Part shown: positions 35,220 through 45,854 of the stretch, piece after piece
Layout of the letters: every line of letters begins with the position of its first letter
How positions within the stretch are numbered: the first letter of the stretch is position 1
Assembly: GCA_012103035.1 (NCBI GenBank)
Contig: JAAVLL010000002.1
Span: 1,434,501-1,498,500, forward strand
Source of the DNA: Brucella oryzae
Lineage (GTDB): Bacteria > Pseudomonadota > Alphaproteobacteria > Rhizobiales > Rhizobiaceae
Length of the DNA stretch: 64,000 nt
Direction of reading: 5' to 3'
Translations under genes and position numbers: made by a program
The notes under the pieces: model-generated
Database searches by the model: none
What the model was told of the DNA's origin: nothing
Seen by the model: the letters and a program-made list of their open reading frames with translations, nothing else

Positions 35220-36017
35220 GCTATTCAACAGATCAAGCGCTGCCCTGTGCAGTTCAGGAGAAGCTGCTGCCACGACATCACCGCCCTTTTCCGCCGGGCT
35301 GCCATCGCGTTGCGTCACCACACCGCCAGCCTGCTCAATTAGCGGAATAAGAGCAACGATGTCATAGGGTTGCAAACCGGCCTCGACCACGATATCGGCA
35401 AAGCCGCTTGCCAGCATAGCGAAGGCATAGCAATCAACCCCGTAACGCGACAGCCGAACAGCGCCTTCCAGACGATCAAATCCCTTACGGCTTTCACCTT
35501 TGAAAAGAGCGGGCGTCGTCGTGAACATCGTTGCATCGGCCAAGGCGGCATTCCTGCGTACGGAAAGGCGGCGTGGCGCACCATCAACCCGCTGGAGATA
35601 AGCGCCGTCACCATCGCTATAGAACAGTTCGCCTGTGAAGGGTTGCGACATCATTCCCGCTTTGGCATCGCCATCGACAGTCAGCCCCAGAAGCGTGCCC
35701 CAGACCGGCAGGCCGGAAATGAAGGCGCGGGTTCCGTCGATAGGATCGATAACCCAGACATGACTGCGGTCGATATTCTCCGGCCCATATTCTTCCCCAA
35801 GAATACCATGGTCGGGAAAAGCATTGCCAATAACTGCACGAATCGCACGCTCCGCCGCCCGATCCGCTTCGGTTACCGGATCGAAACCGACGCTATATTT
35901 GTTGTCGATTTCCGTCAACTGACGAAAACGCGGAAGTGTTTCGCGCGCCGCGGCAGCAGCCACTTCAGAAAAAATGCCTTGTCGATCAGCAACCCCGAAC
36001 TCCTGTTTCCAAGACAT
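35217..36017 (-). CDS. hisN: Histidinol-phosphatase, inositol monophosphatase fold
   Basis: Mg-dependent phosphatase of ~266 residues, intact. Metal-site motifs are DPVTEADRAAE, GEEYG, WVIDPIDGTRAF and the C-terminal QPYDIVALIPLIEQAGG. In Rhizobiales this subgroup removes phosphate from histidinol phosphate; an inositol phosphatase role is the alternative. ATG 36017 is chosen; GTG 36026 would add three residues. Confidence 0.82.
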   Translation of the reverse strand: MSWKQEFGVADRQGIFSEVAAAAARETLPRFRQLTEIDNKYSVGFDPVTEADRAAERAIRAVIGNAFPDHGILGEEYGPENIDRSHVWVIDPIDGTRAFISGLPVWGTLLGLTVDGDAKAGMMSQPFTGELFYSDGDGAYLQRVDGAPRRLSVRRNAALADATMFTTTPALFKGESRKGFDRLEGAVRLSRYGVDCYAFAMLASGFADIVVEAGLQPYDIVALIPLIEQAGGVVTQRDGSPAEKGGDVVAAASPELHRAALDLLNS

Positions 36018-36097
36018 GGCGCACACTTGTGCAAACCATGCTAATTTTGCCTATATAATGAGCATGGTGAAATTAGCTCAAAAATATGCGCGCTTTC

Positions 36098-36126
36098 TTG
36101 ACGTTAACGCCATTCAGACGTAACTT
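36098..36126 (+). promoter_or_regulatory. Promoter of MmgR-like small RNA
   Basis: TTGACG (in CTTGACG) and TAACTT lie exactly 17 bases apart, a near-ideal alphaproteobacterial housekeeping promoter. It would start RNA at about 36133. Confidence 0.7.
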
Positions 36127-36132
36127 AAATCT

Positions 36133-36219
36133 CAGACAGGTTTTCCTGTCGATGCCTTTCGGGGCATTTCCTCCCTAGTCTTTGACCGCGCTCGTATCGT
36201 TCGGGCGCGGTTCTTTTAT
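36133..36219 (+). ncRNA. mmgR: Small RNA of suhB/alpha-r8 (MmgR) type
   Basis: Three elements are in order: hairpin GACAGG-TTTT-CCTGTC (36135-36150), hairpin ATGCC...GGCAT (36152-36167) followed by single-stranded TTTCCTCCCT (36167-36176), and a terminator CCGCGC...GCGCGG with TTCTTTTAT. The pyrimidine-rich TTTCCTCCCT resembles the anti-Shine-Dalgarno segment of MmgR-type sRNAs of Rhizobiales. Known members are trans-acting. The call rests on layout and this motif. Confidence 0.72.
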
Positions 36220-36245
36220 CTGCGAGAAGCGCTCAACGGAACGGA

Positions 36246-37134
36246 TTATTCCGCAGCCAGAGGCGGCGCGATAAAGAGATCATCCGGCAGAGATGTCAGG
36301 TCGCTCAGAAACCCATGCAAATCGGCACAGAGCGTTTCGAAACTGGCAAGCTTGTGCAGGTTCTGCTCGTTCACATAGAGACTGCGATTGATTTCTATCT
36401 GGAGAGCGTGGCAGGCTATGGCAGGGCGCCCGTAATGCTCGGTAATGAACCCGCCCGCATAGGGCTTGTTGTGTGCGACGGTGTAGCCCAGATCCTGCAG
36501 CAAATCGATTGCAGCCTGCGTCAACCTTTCGCTGCATGACCGGCCAAAACGATCACCTACGATGAAATCCGGGCGTGACCCGACTTCGCCGAGTCGTGTG
36601 CCGCCAGGCATTGAATGGCAGTCGATTAAAACCGCATAGCCAAAACGCTGGCGCGTGGATTGAAGCAATACATCAAGCGTCCGGTGATAAGGCTTGTAGA
36701 GACCTTCGATGCGATAGAACGCTTCGGCGAGCGGAATGCGCCCCGGATAGATCGCTGCCCCTCACCGACCAGCCGCGGCACTGTGCCGAGCCCGCCTGCA
36801 ACGCGCGCCGACTGACTATTGACGAAAGGCGGCAACGGCTCTGCGAACATGCGTGGATCGAGTTCATAGGCCTCGCGGTTCACATCGAGAAACGCACGCG
36901 GAAAATGCGCTTTGAGCAAAGGGGCACCGAGCCGCATGGCCGAAGCAAAAGCTCATCGACATAGCAGTCTTCCGAATAACGTATGCTCAGAGCGTCGAGA
37001 CGCGAGGCCTCAACGAAGGAATGTGGATAGTAGCGCCCACTATGCGGTGAATTGAAGACAAACGGAATACGCTGTTCCGCCGGAGCGCATATCTCGAAGG
37101 GCGGTATCAGACTAAAATCGCGCTCCAAACTCAT
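36246..37134 (-). CDS. N-formylglutamate amidohydrolase family protein
   Basis: Zinc hydrolase of ~297 residues. FVFNSPHSGRYYP holds the first zinc ligand, DCHSMPGGTR the catalytic region, and QIEINRSLYVNE the conserved end. The activity is deformylation of N-formylglutamate in histidine breakdown, but this subgroup often lies outside hut operons, as here. Frame losses near 36945 and 36760 are single bases. The ATG at 37134 is clear. Confidence 0.8.
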
Positions 37135-37440
37135 TCTTCATCCGTTCTCGACCGAAACCTCAGGCCATCCGACAACGATCCACGTCAGTAACACAATAAA
37201 TTACGTCAGACAGCCCATACGTGCAAATGGCCAAAAGACGAATCTTGCCTCCTTGCACAGCGTGCATATGCGACAATCCTGTCACACTGAACAGCTTGTT
37301 GCCAAATACGCGCCATAACAATTAACATTCACGCGAGCATTCATTCCATATTTACCAAAGAAGCGTTTTCTACGGTGGATATTGAGTCGTTAAGGGTCAG
37401 CTTTTGGGCGATGAACACGACACAGAATTCGGACGGAACA
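37135..37440. other. Divergent intergenic region upstream of cpdR
   Basis: 306 bases between the amidohydrolase and cpdR. Promoters are expected; I see no repeat or RNA gene. Confidence 0.4.
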
Positions 37441-37789
37441 ATGAAGAGAATCCTTCTAGCTGAAGATGACAATGATATGCGCCGCTTCCTCGTCAAGGCG
37501 TTGGAAAAAGCCGGTTATCACGTAACGCACTTCGACAATGGCGCGAGTGCCTATGAAAGATTGCAGGAAGAGCCTTTCTCCTTCTGCTGACCGACATTGT
37601 CATGCCGGAAATGGACGGTATCGAACTGGCACGGCGCGCGACAGAAATCGACCCGGATCTGAAGATCATGTTCATTACTGGCTTCGCCGCTGTCGCCCTC
37701 AACCCCGATTCGGACGCGCCGCGCGACGCGAAAGTGCTTTCCAAGCCGTTCCACCTGCGTGATCTGGTGAACGAAATCGAAAAATGCTG
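37441..37789 (+). CDS. cpdR: Single-domain response regulator CpdR
   Basis: Receiver-only protein that directs ClpXP to break down cell-cycle regulators when unphosphorylated. Visible are LLAEDDNDMRRFL, the phospho-acceptor Asp in LLLTDIVMPEMDG, the Thr in MFITGFAAVAL and the Lys in VLSKPFHLRDL. One C is missing at about 37580 (FSLLLTD); restored length is ~116 residues, as usual. ATG 37441 matches the family start; longer in-frame reading to 37375 is not needed. Works with the CckA-ChpT relay encoded elsewhere. Confidence 0.88.
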
Positions 37790-37912
37790 ATCGCCGCCTG
37801 AGGGGATTTCGCCGATTTGGGCCCCTTTGTTTGGTCATCAACAAAAGACGAAAAACTTCATAAAAGGGCATTGACGGGCGCAACGCGATATGGTGTATGC
37901 GCCACATCGAAT

Positions 37913-37987
<75 letters not shown>

Positions 37988-38246
37988 TTCGAACTCCAAG
38001 ACAATCAAATACTTACTTGCAAAGTGCGCTACAGATATGTAGCGCTCGGTAGGTTCAGCGAACCTGATGTGAACCTAGCGGACACTCGCCCGAACTAACG
38101 CGCCGCCGCTCCATGTCTACTGCGCCGCGCTCAGCCTACATTTGCTGCTGAACGGCTCGGGTGCAAGAACCCGGCCGCAGCGCCCAATGATCGGCCATGT
38201 GAATGCAACTGCTTGCGCGTTCGCGTACATATAACTTGCCGAACAG

Positions 38247-38787
38247 TGAAACACGATGAATGGTCCTGCCCCTCGTCAGTGATGGACTTATCAATGGTGA
38301 ATGGTTCGTGGCTTATGTCAGTCAAGTTCTCACTGCGGCACTAAAAGCCTGTTCCAAAAGTCGCCATGCCGGTCTGTAAATGGCGTTTATCTGCGTTCCG
38401 GTGCTCATGTACTTTAAGTACATTGCGTTCCGGTACTCGAAAATCACCATGTTCGCCACGGCCTGTCGCTTTTGATTCAGCCTCTAAAGCCAGGCGATAT
38501 CGTCATCGTCGATAATCTTTCCAGTCATAAACAGCCGGTAAAACGTGAGATAATCGAAGCGACGGGCGCGGCGCTGATATTTTCTGCCGCCCTACAGTCC
38601 GGGCTTGGATCCCATAGAAAGGCTTTTTCAAATCACAAGCTCTCCTACGACAAGCCGCGAAGCAACCCGTCAGCGGCCTTTGGGACAGGATTGGAAGATT
38701 CGTAGAACTCATTGACGCCCACTGGAAACCGCAAACTACCTCTCATCCTCCGGATAAGGTCCATTATGAAGGGGAGACGGTAATTTA
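38247..38787 (+). pseudogene. IS630-family transposase remnant
   Basis: C-terminal part only. DGLINGEWFVAYVSQVLTAAL is cut by a ~130-bp insert, then QPLKPGDIVIVDNLSSHKQP holds the second catalytic Asp. Frame losses follow in the SPGLDPIE and LWDRIGRFVEL blocks. The N-terminal half is absent. It lies ~260 bases after tRNA-Val. Confidence 0.72.
38350..38479. repeat. MITE-like element inside IS630 remnant
   Basis: About 130 bp, begins TGTTCCAAAAGTCG and ends CGCTTTTGATTCA, a weak inverted match. The inside has GCGTTCCGGTGCTC and GCGTTCCGGTACTC around ATGTACTTTAAGTACAT. It is flanked by GCACTAAAAGCC and GCCTCTAAAGCC, a possible target duplication. Confidence 0.55.
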
Positions 38788-38824
38788 ATCAAGGCGCGGA
38801 GATAGATAGCTCAGAAAGGCTATT

Positions 38825-38975
38825 TTGTCGGATGCTCAGAGTAGGCGGCAAAGCAGGCTCCCGAAAAGGATTCAACTTGAGCTCTCGAAGTATTTTGCGC
38901 GATACCAAGGCTCGCTCAGCAGCGGAATTAACGGGTGTCAATCGCAACACGGCGATCCTGTTCTCCGCGTCGTGA
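38825..38975 (+). pseudogene. IS1595-family transposase N-terminal remnant
   Basis: After one restored base the reading is RQSRLPKRIQLELSKYFAR, then TKARSAAELTGVNRNTAILF. This is the N-terminal HTH-like part of IS1595-type transposases, here ending in a stop at 38973-38975. No catalytic part is present. Confidence 0.6.
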
Positions 38976-39149
38976 TTTTTCGTCTCATAAAACTAAAAAT
39001 GATCATTTCATTTTTGATTAATCATGCCAAACGAATGAATTGAGATGTTACCACGGATTTATTGTTGACTTGAATGAGGAATAATGGTCCTCGGTCAGTC
39101 TTTTGGTGTACGTTTTATCGCCTTGAAGTTCAGCCGCTCTATTTCTGAT

Positions 39150-39460
39150 TTATGCGAGTGTGATCCACGCAATGCCCTGCACGATGAGTCCTCCGTGTTG
39201 GCAACGATCACCCATGCGGGCAATTTTTTGCCCTGAATATGAACAGTAGATGATCCACCCTTAATCTCGTCCAACTGGCCGACGCCTGAACAAATCGCCT
39301 TGTCCGCAACGGTGGCTACCGGTATGCCATATACGGTGACAAAGCTTTGCTGCGTATTGATGATCGGCCCGCCAGTGTGCGGAATAGAAACATTGCCCAC
39401 CATTTCCGTGCGCGGGCACATATGGTTATGTCCCAATAGTGCGATTGGCATTCCAACCAT
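39150..39460 (-). CDS. PAAR-domain spike tip protein
   Basis: About 103 residues. PAAR proteins cap VgrG and sharpen the T6SS needle. Conserved parts are MPIALLGHNHMCPRTEMVG, GGPIINTQQSFVTVYGIPVA, VADKAICSGVGQLDEI and SSTVHIQGKKLARMGDRCQHGG, shown in short pieces. One base lost near 39215 makes the frame run on to 39095. With it restored the chain ends GIAWITLA at 39150, the standard size. No toxin extension is attached. The start overlaps nothing and follows the vgrG stop by 32 bases. Confidence 0.82.
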
Positions 39461-39492
39461 ATCTGTTCCTCAACCGTCCGGGAGTGACTTTG

Positions 39493-41800
39493 TCACTCCG
39501 GTGCCCACCGCCTTGCTGAAAATCAACCTGATTACCTTGAATATCTATTTTAAGCCCGTGAATGATGATGCCGCTTTTATTCAGTTCTATGTAACCGCCT
39601 GGAGTGGAAAGGCGTATATGGTTATCAGCAAAGATTTCAATTTTCTTTGACTGGATATCAGTAGCTTCGCCACTAAGCATGCTTAGTTTCTTGCCGACAG
39701 TGGTTATTTTTTCCTGTGCCGTATGGTTCAGATAAATGCCTCCGACATGAAGAACCTTGCCTCCAGCAACCTGATCGACACAGGCATGACCAATAGTTTC
39801 GGAACGCAGGCGGCTGATAATGGTATGATGTTCACCTGTACCTTGAAAGGCCTGGTTGATATCTTTGCCAAGCTCAACACCCAGTTCTGCCAATGTTTTG
39901 CCGGCATTCAGCCCATCATCCTTCAGATAATCGTTCTGTTTCTGGAGGCCGTCAGGCGACCAGAAACCGAGTTTTGCGTACGCAAAGCTTGCGCCAGAGC
40001 CTTTAAACCGTCGGCTCCGTTGCCACTGGAAAGCCCTGCCCCTGGTCCAAAAGCTCCGTAGTTTTCCGATTCAAGGCCGAAAGATCATTGAATACTTTCC
40101 TTGCATCGGCGCCATCTGCACCAACCGCAATATGTACGGATCCCGCCGTTTCCGTCTTACTGCTACCGCCAGTCCGGTGAGATTGATTGCCACCGATGGC
40201 ATTGATTGCGTGTTGAGCAGCCCGGCTCATATGGCTACCGCCAGTTAGTTCAGTTTTTCTTTTGTGCAGCGATAAAGAAATGCTCTTCACCTGCTGCATC
40301 TTCAAGGGAAATCTCGTTAAAACCTTCGGCTTTATAACTCTGGGAGCGAATTGTCAGCCGCGTCTTACAATCTGGCAATTTATAAGCAGGCATGGTCTGG
40401 GGATTTGCCACCACACCAGTTACCACCGGCTTATCCGGGTTGCCGTTCAGAAAGGACACCACAACTTCAGTTCCCACACGTGGAATGATTTGCGCGCCCC
40501 AGCCCGATCCGCCCCAAATCTGCGCAACACGTATCCAGCACGTATCCGAACCATCTTTTTGGCCTTGCGATCCCATGGAAACCATAATTTTACGCGACCA
40601 TATTTATCACAATGAATCTGCTCATTGTCAGGCCCTGCCACAACGGCAATCTGCGTAGTTTCAATATGAGGTGCAGCGCGCTTGTTATGTGGTATCAGTG
40701 GTATATTGGCTGGTATTGCTGTGAACCTGTTATGGTATACTGGATTCTGCTCTCCCGATGAGGGGCAGCTGCGGAGATGTAATGGGTGATACCGATAATG
40801 ACGTGATCTGGCATCTGTCCACCCTTTAGATAGGCCGGCGTGAACATCCGCCCTGGCGCCAGCAAATGCACCGTACTGCGACCGTCAATCATGCAATACT
40901 GAGCTTCATCTGCCAACAGCAGCAATTTTTGTCTGTTCTCTGCCTCTTCATTTGTCTGAACGCCAACAGGATAAGAAAAACCCTTTCCAGATGAATCTGC
41001 CTGTTGAATAAGTGACGGCACTTGTGTCGTTATAGCTGCATTTGGCATTTCAAAGTTCCAGTCCGCGCCAGCACGGCTGCGCGGTACATATTGGAATGCT
41101 TCTTGCCATGAGAAGATATGCTCCCGCCCGTTCTGACGGTTATTGAGAAAAACGAGGCTGTGCCATCCGCCCATTCTTGCGCGCTCATCCAGGACGCAGG
41201 CCGATCACCGATACAAAACCGACACCGGCCTTTGTCATGATGGAACCACCAGAAAAGCCCCGCCTCTTCCAATCGGCGTACCATATACTCAAAATCCGTT
41301 TCACCGTATTGCACACTATATTCGACAACCGAAGGCTGTGTCTGCAGACGGAATTCAGGAGAGGATTGATTATATTCTTTGATTAACGCCCCAGCCACAT
41401 CAACGGCACTCATATGCTGCCAAATGCGGTGGTCTGAAGACTGACTGAGCCGCCACAGATCGGGTTGAACGACTATTCGGCAATGACGCGGTTTCTGGGT
41501 GTCTGGAGACTGAAACTGCAATTGCGTCACAATGCCGTTAAGATATCTACTGACTGGCCTGGCAGACGTTTCAGGTGAAACAGATGTCGAGAAGCTGAAT
41601 TCGATCTCGACGTTCCTGCCAATAAGTTTTTCGGGATGGATTTCTTCAAAGCTTGTAAACTCTATTTCTGCCCGAAATAGCTGATTCACGTATTCATGGA
41701 TTTCAGCACATACAGCATGGAACTCGCCGGATAGGCCCGGCACGGTCAGGCGCAGACAACGACTATCCGAACTATATGTACTTTGCATTTCTGCAAACAT
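39493..41800 (-). CDS. vgrG: T6SS spike protein VgrG (TssI)
   Basis: Forms the trimeric spike. The N-terminal gp27-like part holds RLTVPGLSGEFHAVCAEIHE and YSVQYGETDFEYMVRRLEEAG. The gp5 OB-fold is classic: KYGRVKLWFPWDR, WIRVAQIWGGSGWGAQIIPR, VGTEVVVSFLNGNPDKPVVT. A DUF2345-type beta-helix then carries DIQSKKIEIFADNHIRLSTP and GGYIELNKSGI. Frame losses near 41120, 40755, 40700, 40460, 40245 and 39990 are single bases. A G lost near 39502 hides the probable end (QQGGGAPE). No extra toxic domain is seen. Same direction as hcp and PAAR. Confidence 0.87.
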
Positions 41801-41921
41801 TTCCCTTTTACTCCGTAATATGCTGCGGTAAGAATAAAAATTCTGAATTATGAAGTTAGATTTAGGAAAAGCCCGCGTATCTCCAAATATTCCTAGATTG
41901 AAACCACCCGTGCTATCTCAT

Positions 41922-42401
41922 TTATTTTACTTTACAGGTCGCAAGATCATATCCTGCAACTAAAGGCGATTGAGCCTTGTTATTTTGATCGTACTCTATG
42001 AACTTCCATTCGATATCAGTAAAATTTAAAGCAATTTGCTCTTGCGGCATCTGATCACCGCCGCCGCTTAACGTATAATTCGATAGCAGGGTATTATTTA
42101 ATGTAATCTCCAAATAAGTCTCACCTGGATCACCAGTAGTAACAAAATGAATTATTGTTTTCTTTGAAGGCATCCCTGACGAGGCCATCTGCTTAAGTTT
42201 TATACTTGATTTATCGTAGTATTTACTGATATGAAGATCGCTGAAGGCGGGCTGAACTCCCTCTCGATTGGATACAGCCCCGGTGTTACTGGTGATATAA
42301 CGACTGATGTTGAAATCAATAGCAGCGATATTGATCCAATTTTTGTGTGCTTCGTGAGTCGCATTGCCATCAATGCCGTCAATCTTAAGATAGAGCCCCA
42401 T
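41922..42401 (-). CDS. hcp: T6SS tube protein Hcp (TssD)
   Basis: Intact, 159 residues. Hexamers stack into the inner tube. Family strands are GLYLKIDGIDGNATHEAHKN, HISKYYDKSSIKLKQMASSG, GDPGETYLEITLNNTLLSNY and QIALNFTDIEWKFIEYD. It lies 121 bases ahead of vgrG on the same strand and is divergent from tssA. The intervening 260 bases (42402-42661) are very A/T-rich and should contain both promoters. Confidence 0.92.
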   Translation of the reverse strand: MGLYLKIDGIDGNATHEAHKNWINIAAIDFNISRYITSNTGAVSNREGVQPAFSDLHISKYYDKSSIKLKQMASSGMPSKKTIIHFVTTGDPGETYLEITLNNTLLSNYTLSGGGDQMPQEQIALNFTDIEWKFIEYDQNNKAQSPLVAGYDLATCKVK

Positions 42402-42661
42402 TCTTACGGTTCCTTAAATTCATGAATTTCGCAAAGCAAATTGCTGGAATTGATCAAACTAAATAGGAAAAGGATTAAAACTGCCTATCTTTTCTACAAA
42501 GAAGAGCATTCCATGAATTGCATATTTTAAATTTTAGAAAAATAACAATATACGACCCACTATATATTGCTATTGATATACCGCTCATCCTCGTATTTAA
42601 TATAGAATATATAGTTAAGCCATCACATTTTGTTCAAGAACATCTATAATAGAATATAATA

Positions 42662-43678
42662 ATGCAAAATAATGCAGAAAGTATTCTCGACCCGCGTTAC
42701 GATTCAGCCGTGCGAGATTTATATTATACCGCTAAAGATTTGCGTATGTCTGCCAGGCAGAAAGAAAAGCATGGCGACATATCTGCGACGGCACTTGAAC
42801 ATTGGAAAATGATCCGTCAGCAGTTGATGGATCTTTTCGCCGCCGGTTGCGCTGATCTGGAATTATGCAGTTGGCTGGCAGAAGCGGCTCTCCGCCTCGA
42901 AGGGTTTGCGGGGCTTGCAGAAGCCTTCAGCTTTACGCACGGACTTGCCGATAATCACGGCACTGCTCTCACTTCTATCGAACCGATAACGGATAGCCCG
43001 CAATACTGGATCGCACCGATTACCGAACTCAGCGGCGAGGGCTGTGAAGGTGTGCTCATTCAGCCGCTGCGCCTTTGCCCGCTTGTGCCGCAAAGCCGTT
43101 ATGGCGAGCATAGTTTGTGGCATTATCAATGCGGAATGTCAGCGCGGGAACAAGAACCGTTTCGTGTACTCTCACAAACAATTCGCGATACGGGCAGTTC
43201 CGCGATGCAGGCGCAACGTGAGGAAATCGGCGCATGCATCAGGGCCTATGAGGCAATGCTGGCCCACCTTGACAGCCTGCTGCCTGCCCATCCTGCATCA
43301 CGCACCAATCTTCTAGCCACCCTGGATGCGTGCACCCGCGCCATTAATGATCTAACCGGTTTTAATGAGACCGACTCTCAGGCTGAGCAGACTTCGAATG
43401 ATGTCTTGCAACTCCCTCCAGAGCCTGCAGATCAGGCGGCAGAACTTTATCCCATAAAGATTACCAATCGTGAGCTGGCTTTGCGTTTGCTCGGTGATGT
43501 CGCGCATTTTTCGGCGCCACGAACCGCAGTCCCGCTTGCGCCTGCATTGGAAACGCTGATCCGCCGCGGACATCTGCCCTTTGACGCTTTGCTTGAGGAT
43601 TTGCTGCCCGATGCCGATACGCGTCGCGTCATTCTGATGAGCGCGGGCATTCAACCTGACAACTCCGACAATCGTTAA
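42662..43678 (+). CDS. tssA: T6SS protein TssA, ImpA N-domain type
   Basis: 338 residues, intact. The ImpA_N part shows the typical QYWIAPITELSGEG segment (residues ~115-130) and a C-terminal helical part with TNRELALRLLGDVAHFSAPR and PLAPALETLIRRGHLPFDAL. TssA coordinates baseplate assembly and sheath priming. First gene of the rightward structural operon, preceded by an A/T-rich region with a weak ribosome site. Confidence 0.85.
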   Translation: MQNNAESILDPRYDSAVRDLYYTAKDLRMSARQKEKHGDISATALEHWKMIRQQLMDLFAAGCADLELCSWLAEAALRLEGFAGLAEAFSFTHGLADNHGTALTSIEPITDSPQYWIAPITELSGEGCEGVLIQPLRLCPLVPQSRYGEHSLWHYQCGMSAREQEPFRVLSQTIRDTGSSAMQAQREEIGACIRAYEAMLAHLDSLLPAHPASRTNLLATLDACTRAINDLTGFNETDSQAEQTSNDVLQLPPEPADQAAELYPIKITNRELALRLLGDVAHFSAPRTAVPLAPALETLIRRGHLPFDALLEDLLPDADTRRVILMSAGIQPDNSDNR

Positions 43679-43705
43679 ATTTTCGTCCCGCAAAGGAGAT
43701 CGGCA

Positions 43706-44248
43706 ATGAATAGTACATATGACAAGATAGACCGCGTAAGGAAGCCTCGGGTTCACATCAAGTATGAAATTGAAACCGAGGGGCATCTGTCGAGAAGGAA
43801 CTGCCCTTTGTTGTTGGCGTACTCGGTGATTTTTCCGGGAATGCCGGCGACAGGTCAAAGCCGTTCAATGAACGGAAATTCATTCAAATCGACCGTGATA
43901 ATTTTGATGATGTAATGCGCAACATCGCGCCGGCCGTCTCCATGCGCGTGCCCAATATGCTGGAAGACACCGGCACCGATCTGCCGGTCACGCTGCATTT
44001 TGAGAAAATGAGCGATTTTGAGCCTGCTGCGATTGTGGAGCAGGTACCGGAGCTGAAGCGGTTGCTCGAAATCCGGAATATTCTGCGAGACCTGATGAGC
44101 AAGGCCGATCTCTATGGATCTGGAGTCCATGCTCGAGAATATACTGCAAAACAAGGTCGATCTTGAAAAACTGATCGCGGAACTCGGCGATGCGCAGCCT
44201 GCAGGCCAAACCACAGCTCAGATCGCTTCCGACGAAAATCCACAATAA
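43706..44248 (+). CDS. tssB: T6SS sheath small subunit TssB
   Basis: About 181 residues. RVHIKYEIETEGAS with ELPFVVGVLGDFSGN are sheath small-subunit signatures, followed by RKFIQIDRDNFDDVM, SDFEPAAIVEQVPEL and LRDLMSKADL. Base losses near 43786 and two near 44113 break the frame. AAGGAGATCGG precedes the ATG at 43706. It pairs with TssC to form the contractile sheath. Confidence 0.88.
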
Positions 44249-44377
44249 TATCAAGGCACTAGGATGCTGACGCATCACGCCTTGCAAACGCTCAATCGCC
44301 GCACGGACTTAACCGGACCTCAATGAGTAAAGCTCGTAAAGGTTCAGTATAAAGCCCCCAATCAGGATGTTTCAGAC

Positions 44378-45851
44378 ATGAGTGCACAATTAGAGGCCGA
44401 TACGGATATCAAAACAGACACCAAGGAAGCAGGCCTGTTGCCGCAGATCATTGCAGCGACCAAACAAACAGCGCCGGACCGGGTGGAACAATTATTGCGC
44501 ACCTTGACCGATCAGGCGCTGGCTGGAACAGTCACCTTCAACCGCAATTTTTCGATAACAATCCGTGACGCCGTTGACAGGCTCGATGCTTTGATTTCAA
44601 GGCAGTTGGGCGCGATCATGCAGGCACCAGAATTCAGCTCTCTGGAAGGCAGCTGGCGCGGGCAGCATTATCTCGTTCAAAACAGTGAAACCGGCACGCA
44701 ATTGAAGCTGCGTATGCTTAATGTTACGAAACAGGAGCTGCAAAAGATCTGGCACGGGCGGTTGAATTCGATCAGTCGCATTTTTCAAAGCTGTTTATGA
44801 GGCTGAGTTCGGCAGCCCTGGAGGCGAACCGATCGGCACGCTGATCGGTGATTACAGTTTCGGCTACTCTGCGGAAGATGTTGATCTGATGCGCAACATA
44901 TCCGGTGTTGCCGCCGCATCCTTTGCGCCGTTTATCGCTGCCGCAGCACCGGCAATGTTTGGCTTTGACGATTATCGTGAGCTCAGCCGCCCGCGCGATA
45001 TGGCGAAAATTTTTGAGACGTCTGAATATATCAAGTGGCGCAGTTTCCGTGAAACGGAAGATGCGCGCTTTATGGTGCTGACAATGCCGCGCGTTCTGGC
45101 ACGGTTACCGTATGCACCCAATGCGACACAGATTGAAGAATTCAACTTTGACGAAACCGCTGCCTATCCGCAGGAAAACTGCCGCATGAGAATTATTGCT
45201 GGATGAATGCTGCGTATGTTTTGGGGCGCGCCTGACCGATGCTTTTGCCAAAACAGCTGGTGTACCGCTATTCGAGGCGCTGAAAACGGCGGCAAGACCG
45301 AGAATCTGCCGCTTTATACCTTTATCAGTGATAATGGCGATATTGATCTGCAATGCCCAACAGAAATCGGCATTACAGACCGACGCGATGCAGAACTTGG
45401 AAAACTGGGTTTCATGCCGCTGTGCCATTACAAAAACACGGATTATGCGGTTTTCTTTGGTGCACAAACCACGCAGAAGCCAAGTATATACGACAGTTAT
45501 GCAGCAACCAGCAATGCAGCTATATCAGCGCGTCTGCCCTATATTCTAGCAACCTCGCGTTTCGCACATTTCCTGAAGGTTCTGGGACGCGATAAAATCG
45601 GCTCTTTCATGGAGGCATCCGACTGTGAGGCATGGCTTAACCGGTGGATATCGGCTTATGTCAATGCCAATGAAGATGCTAGCGCGGATACCCGTGCCAA
45701 ATATCCGCTGCGAGATGCCAGTATCAGCGTAGAGGAAGTGCCTGGCAGACCTGGCGTTTATAATGCGGTGGCATGGATGCGCCCATGGCTGCAAATGGAA
45801 GAACTGACCACATCTTTGCGGCTTGTGGCGCGTATCCCTGCAAAAGGCTGA
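44378..45851 (+). CDS. tssC: T6SS sheath large subunit TssC
   Basis: Sheath large subunit of ~491 residues. Signatures are APEFSSLEGSWRGQHYLV, EFGSPGGEPIGTLIGDYSFG, ASFAPFIAAAAPAMFGFDDY and ARLPYAPNAT, with PYILATSRFAHFLKVL and the C-terminal VEEVPGRPGVYNAVAWMRPW. Frame losses near 44745, 45183 and 45215. The gene starts 129 bases after tssB and stops three bases before the paralogue that follows. Confidence 0.88.
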
Positions 45852-45854
45852 TCA

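Noticed and set aside
38503..38712. Reading frame opposite the IS630 remnant
   Set aside because: It is a shadow of the transposase frame with no family features.
39095..39149. Longer PAAR protein with a C-terminal toxin extension up to 39095
   Set aside because: The extra residues arise from a base lost near 39215. The corrected frame has the conserved ARMGD and CQHGG ends and stops at 39150.
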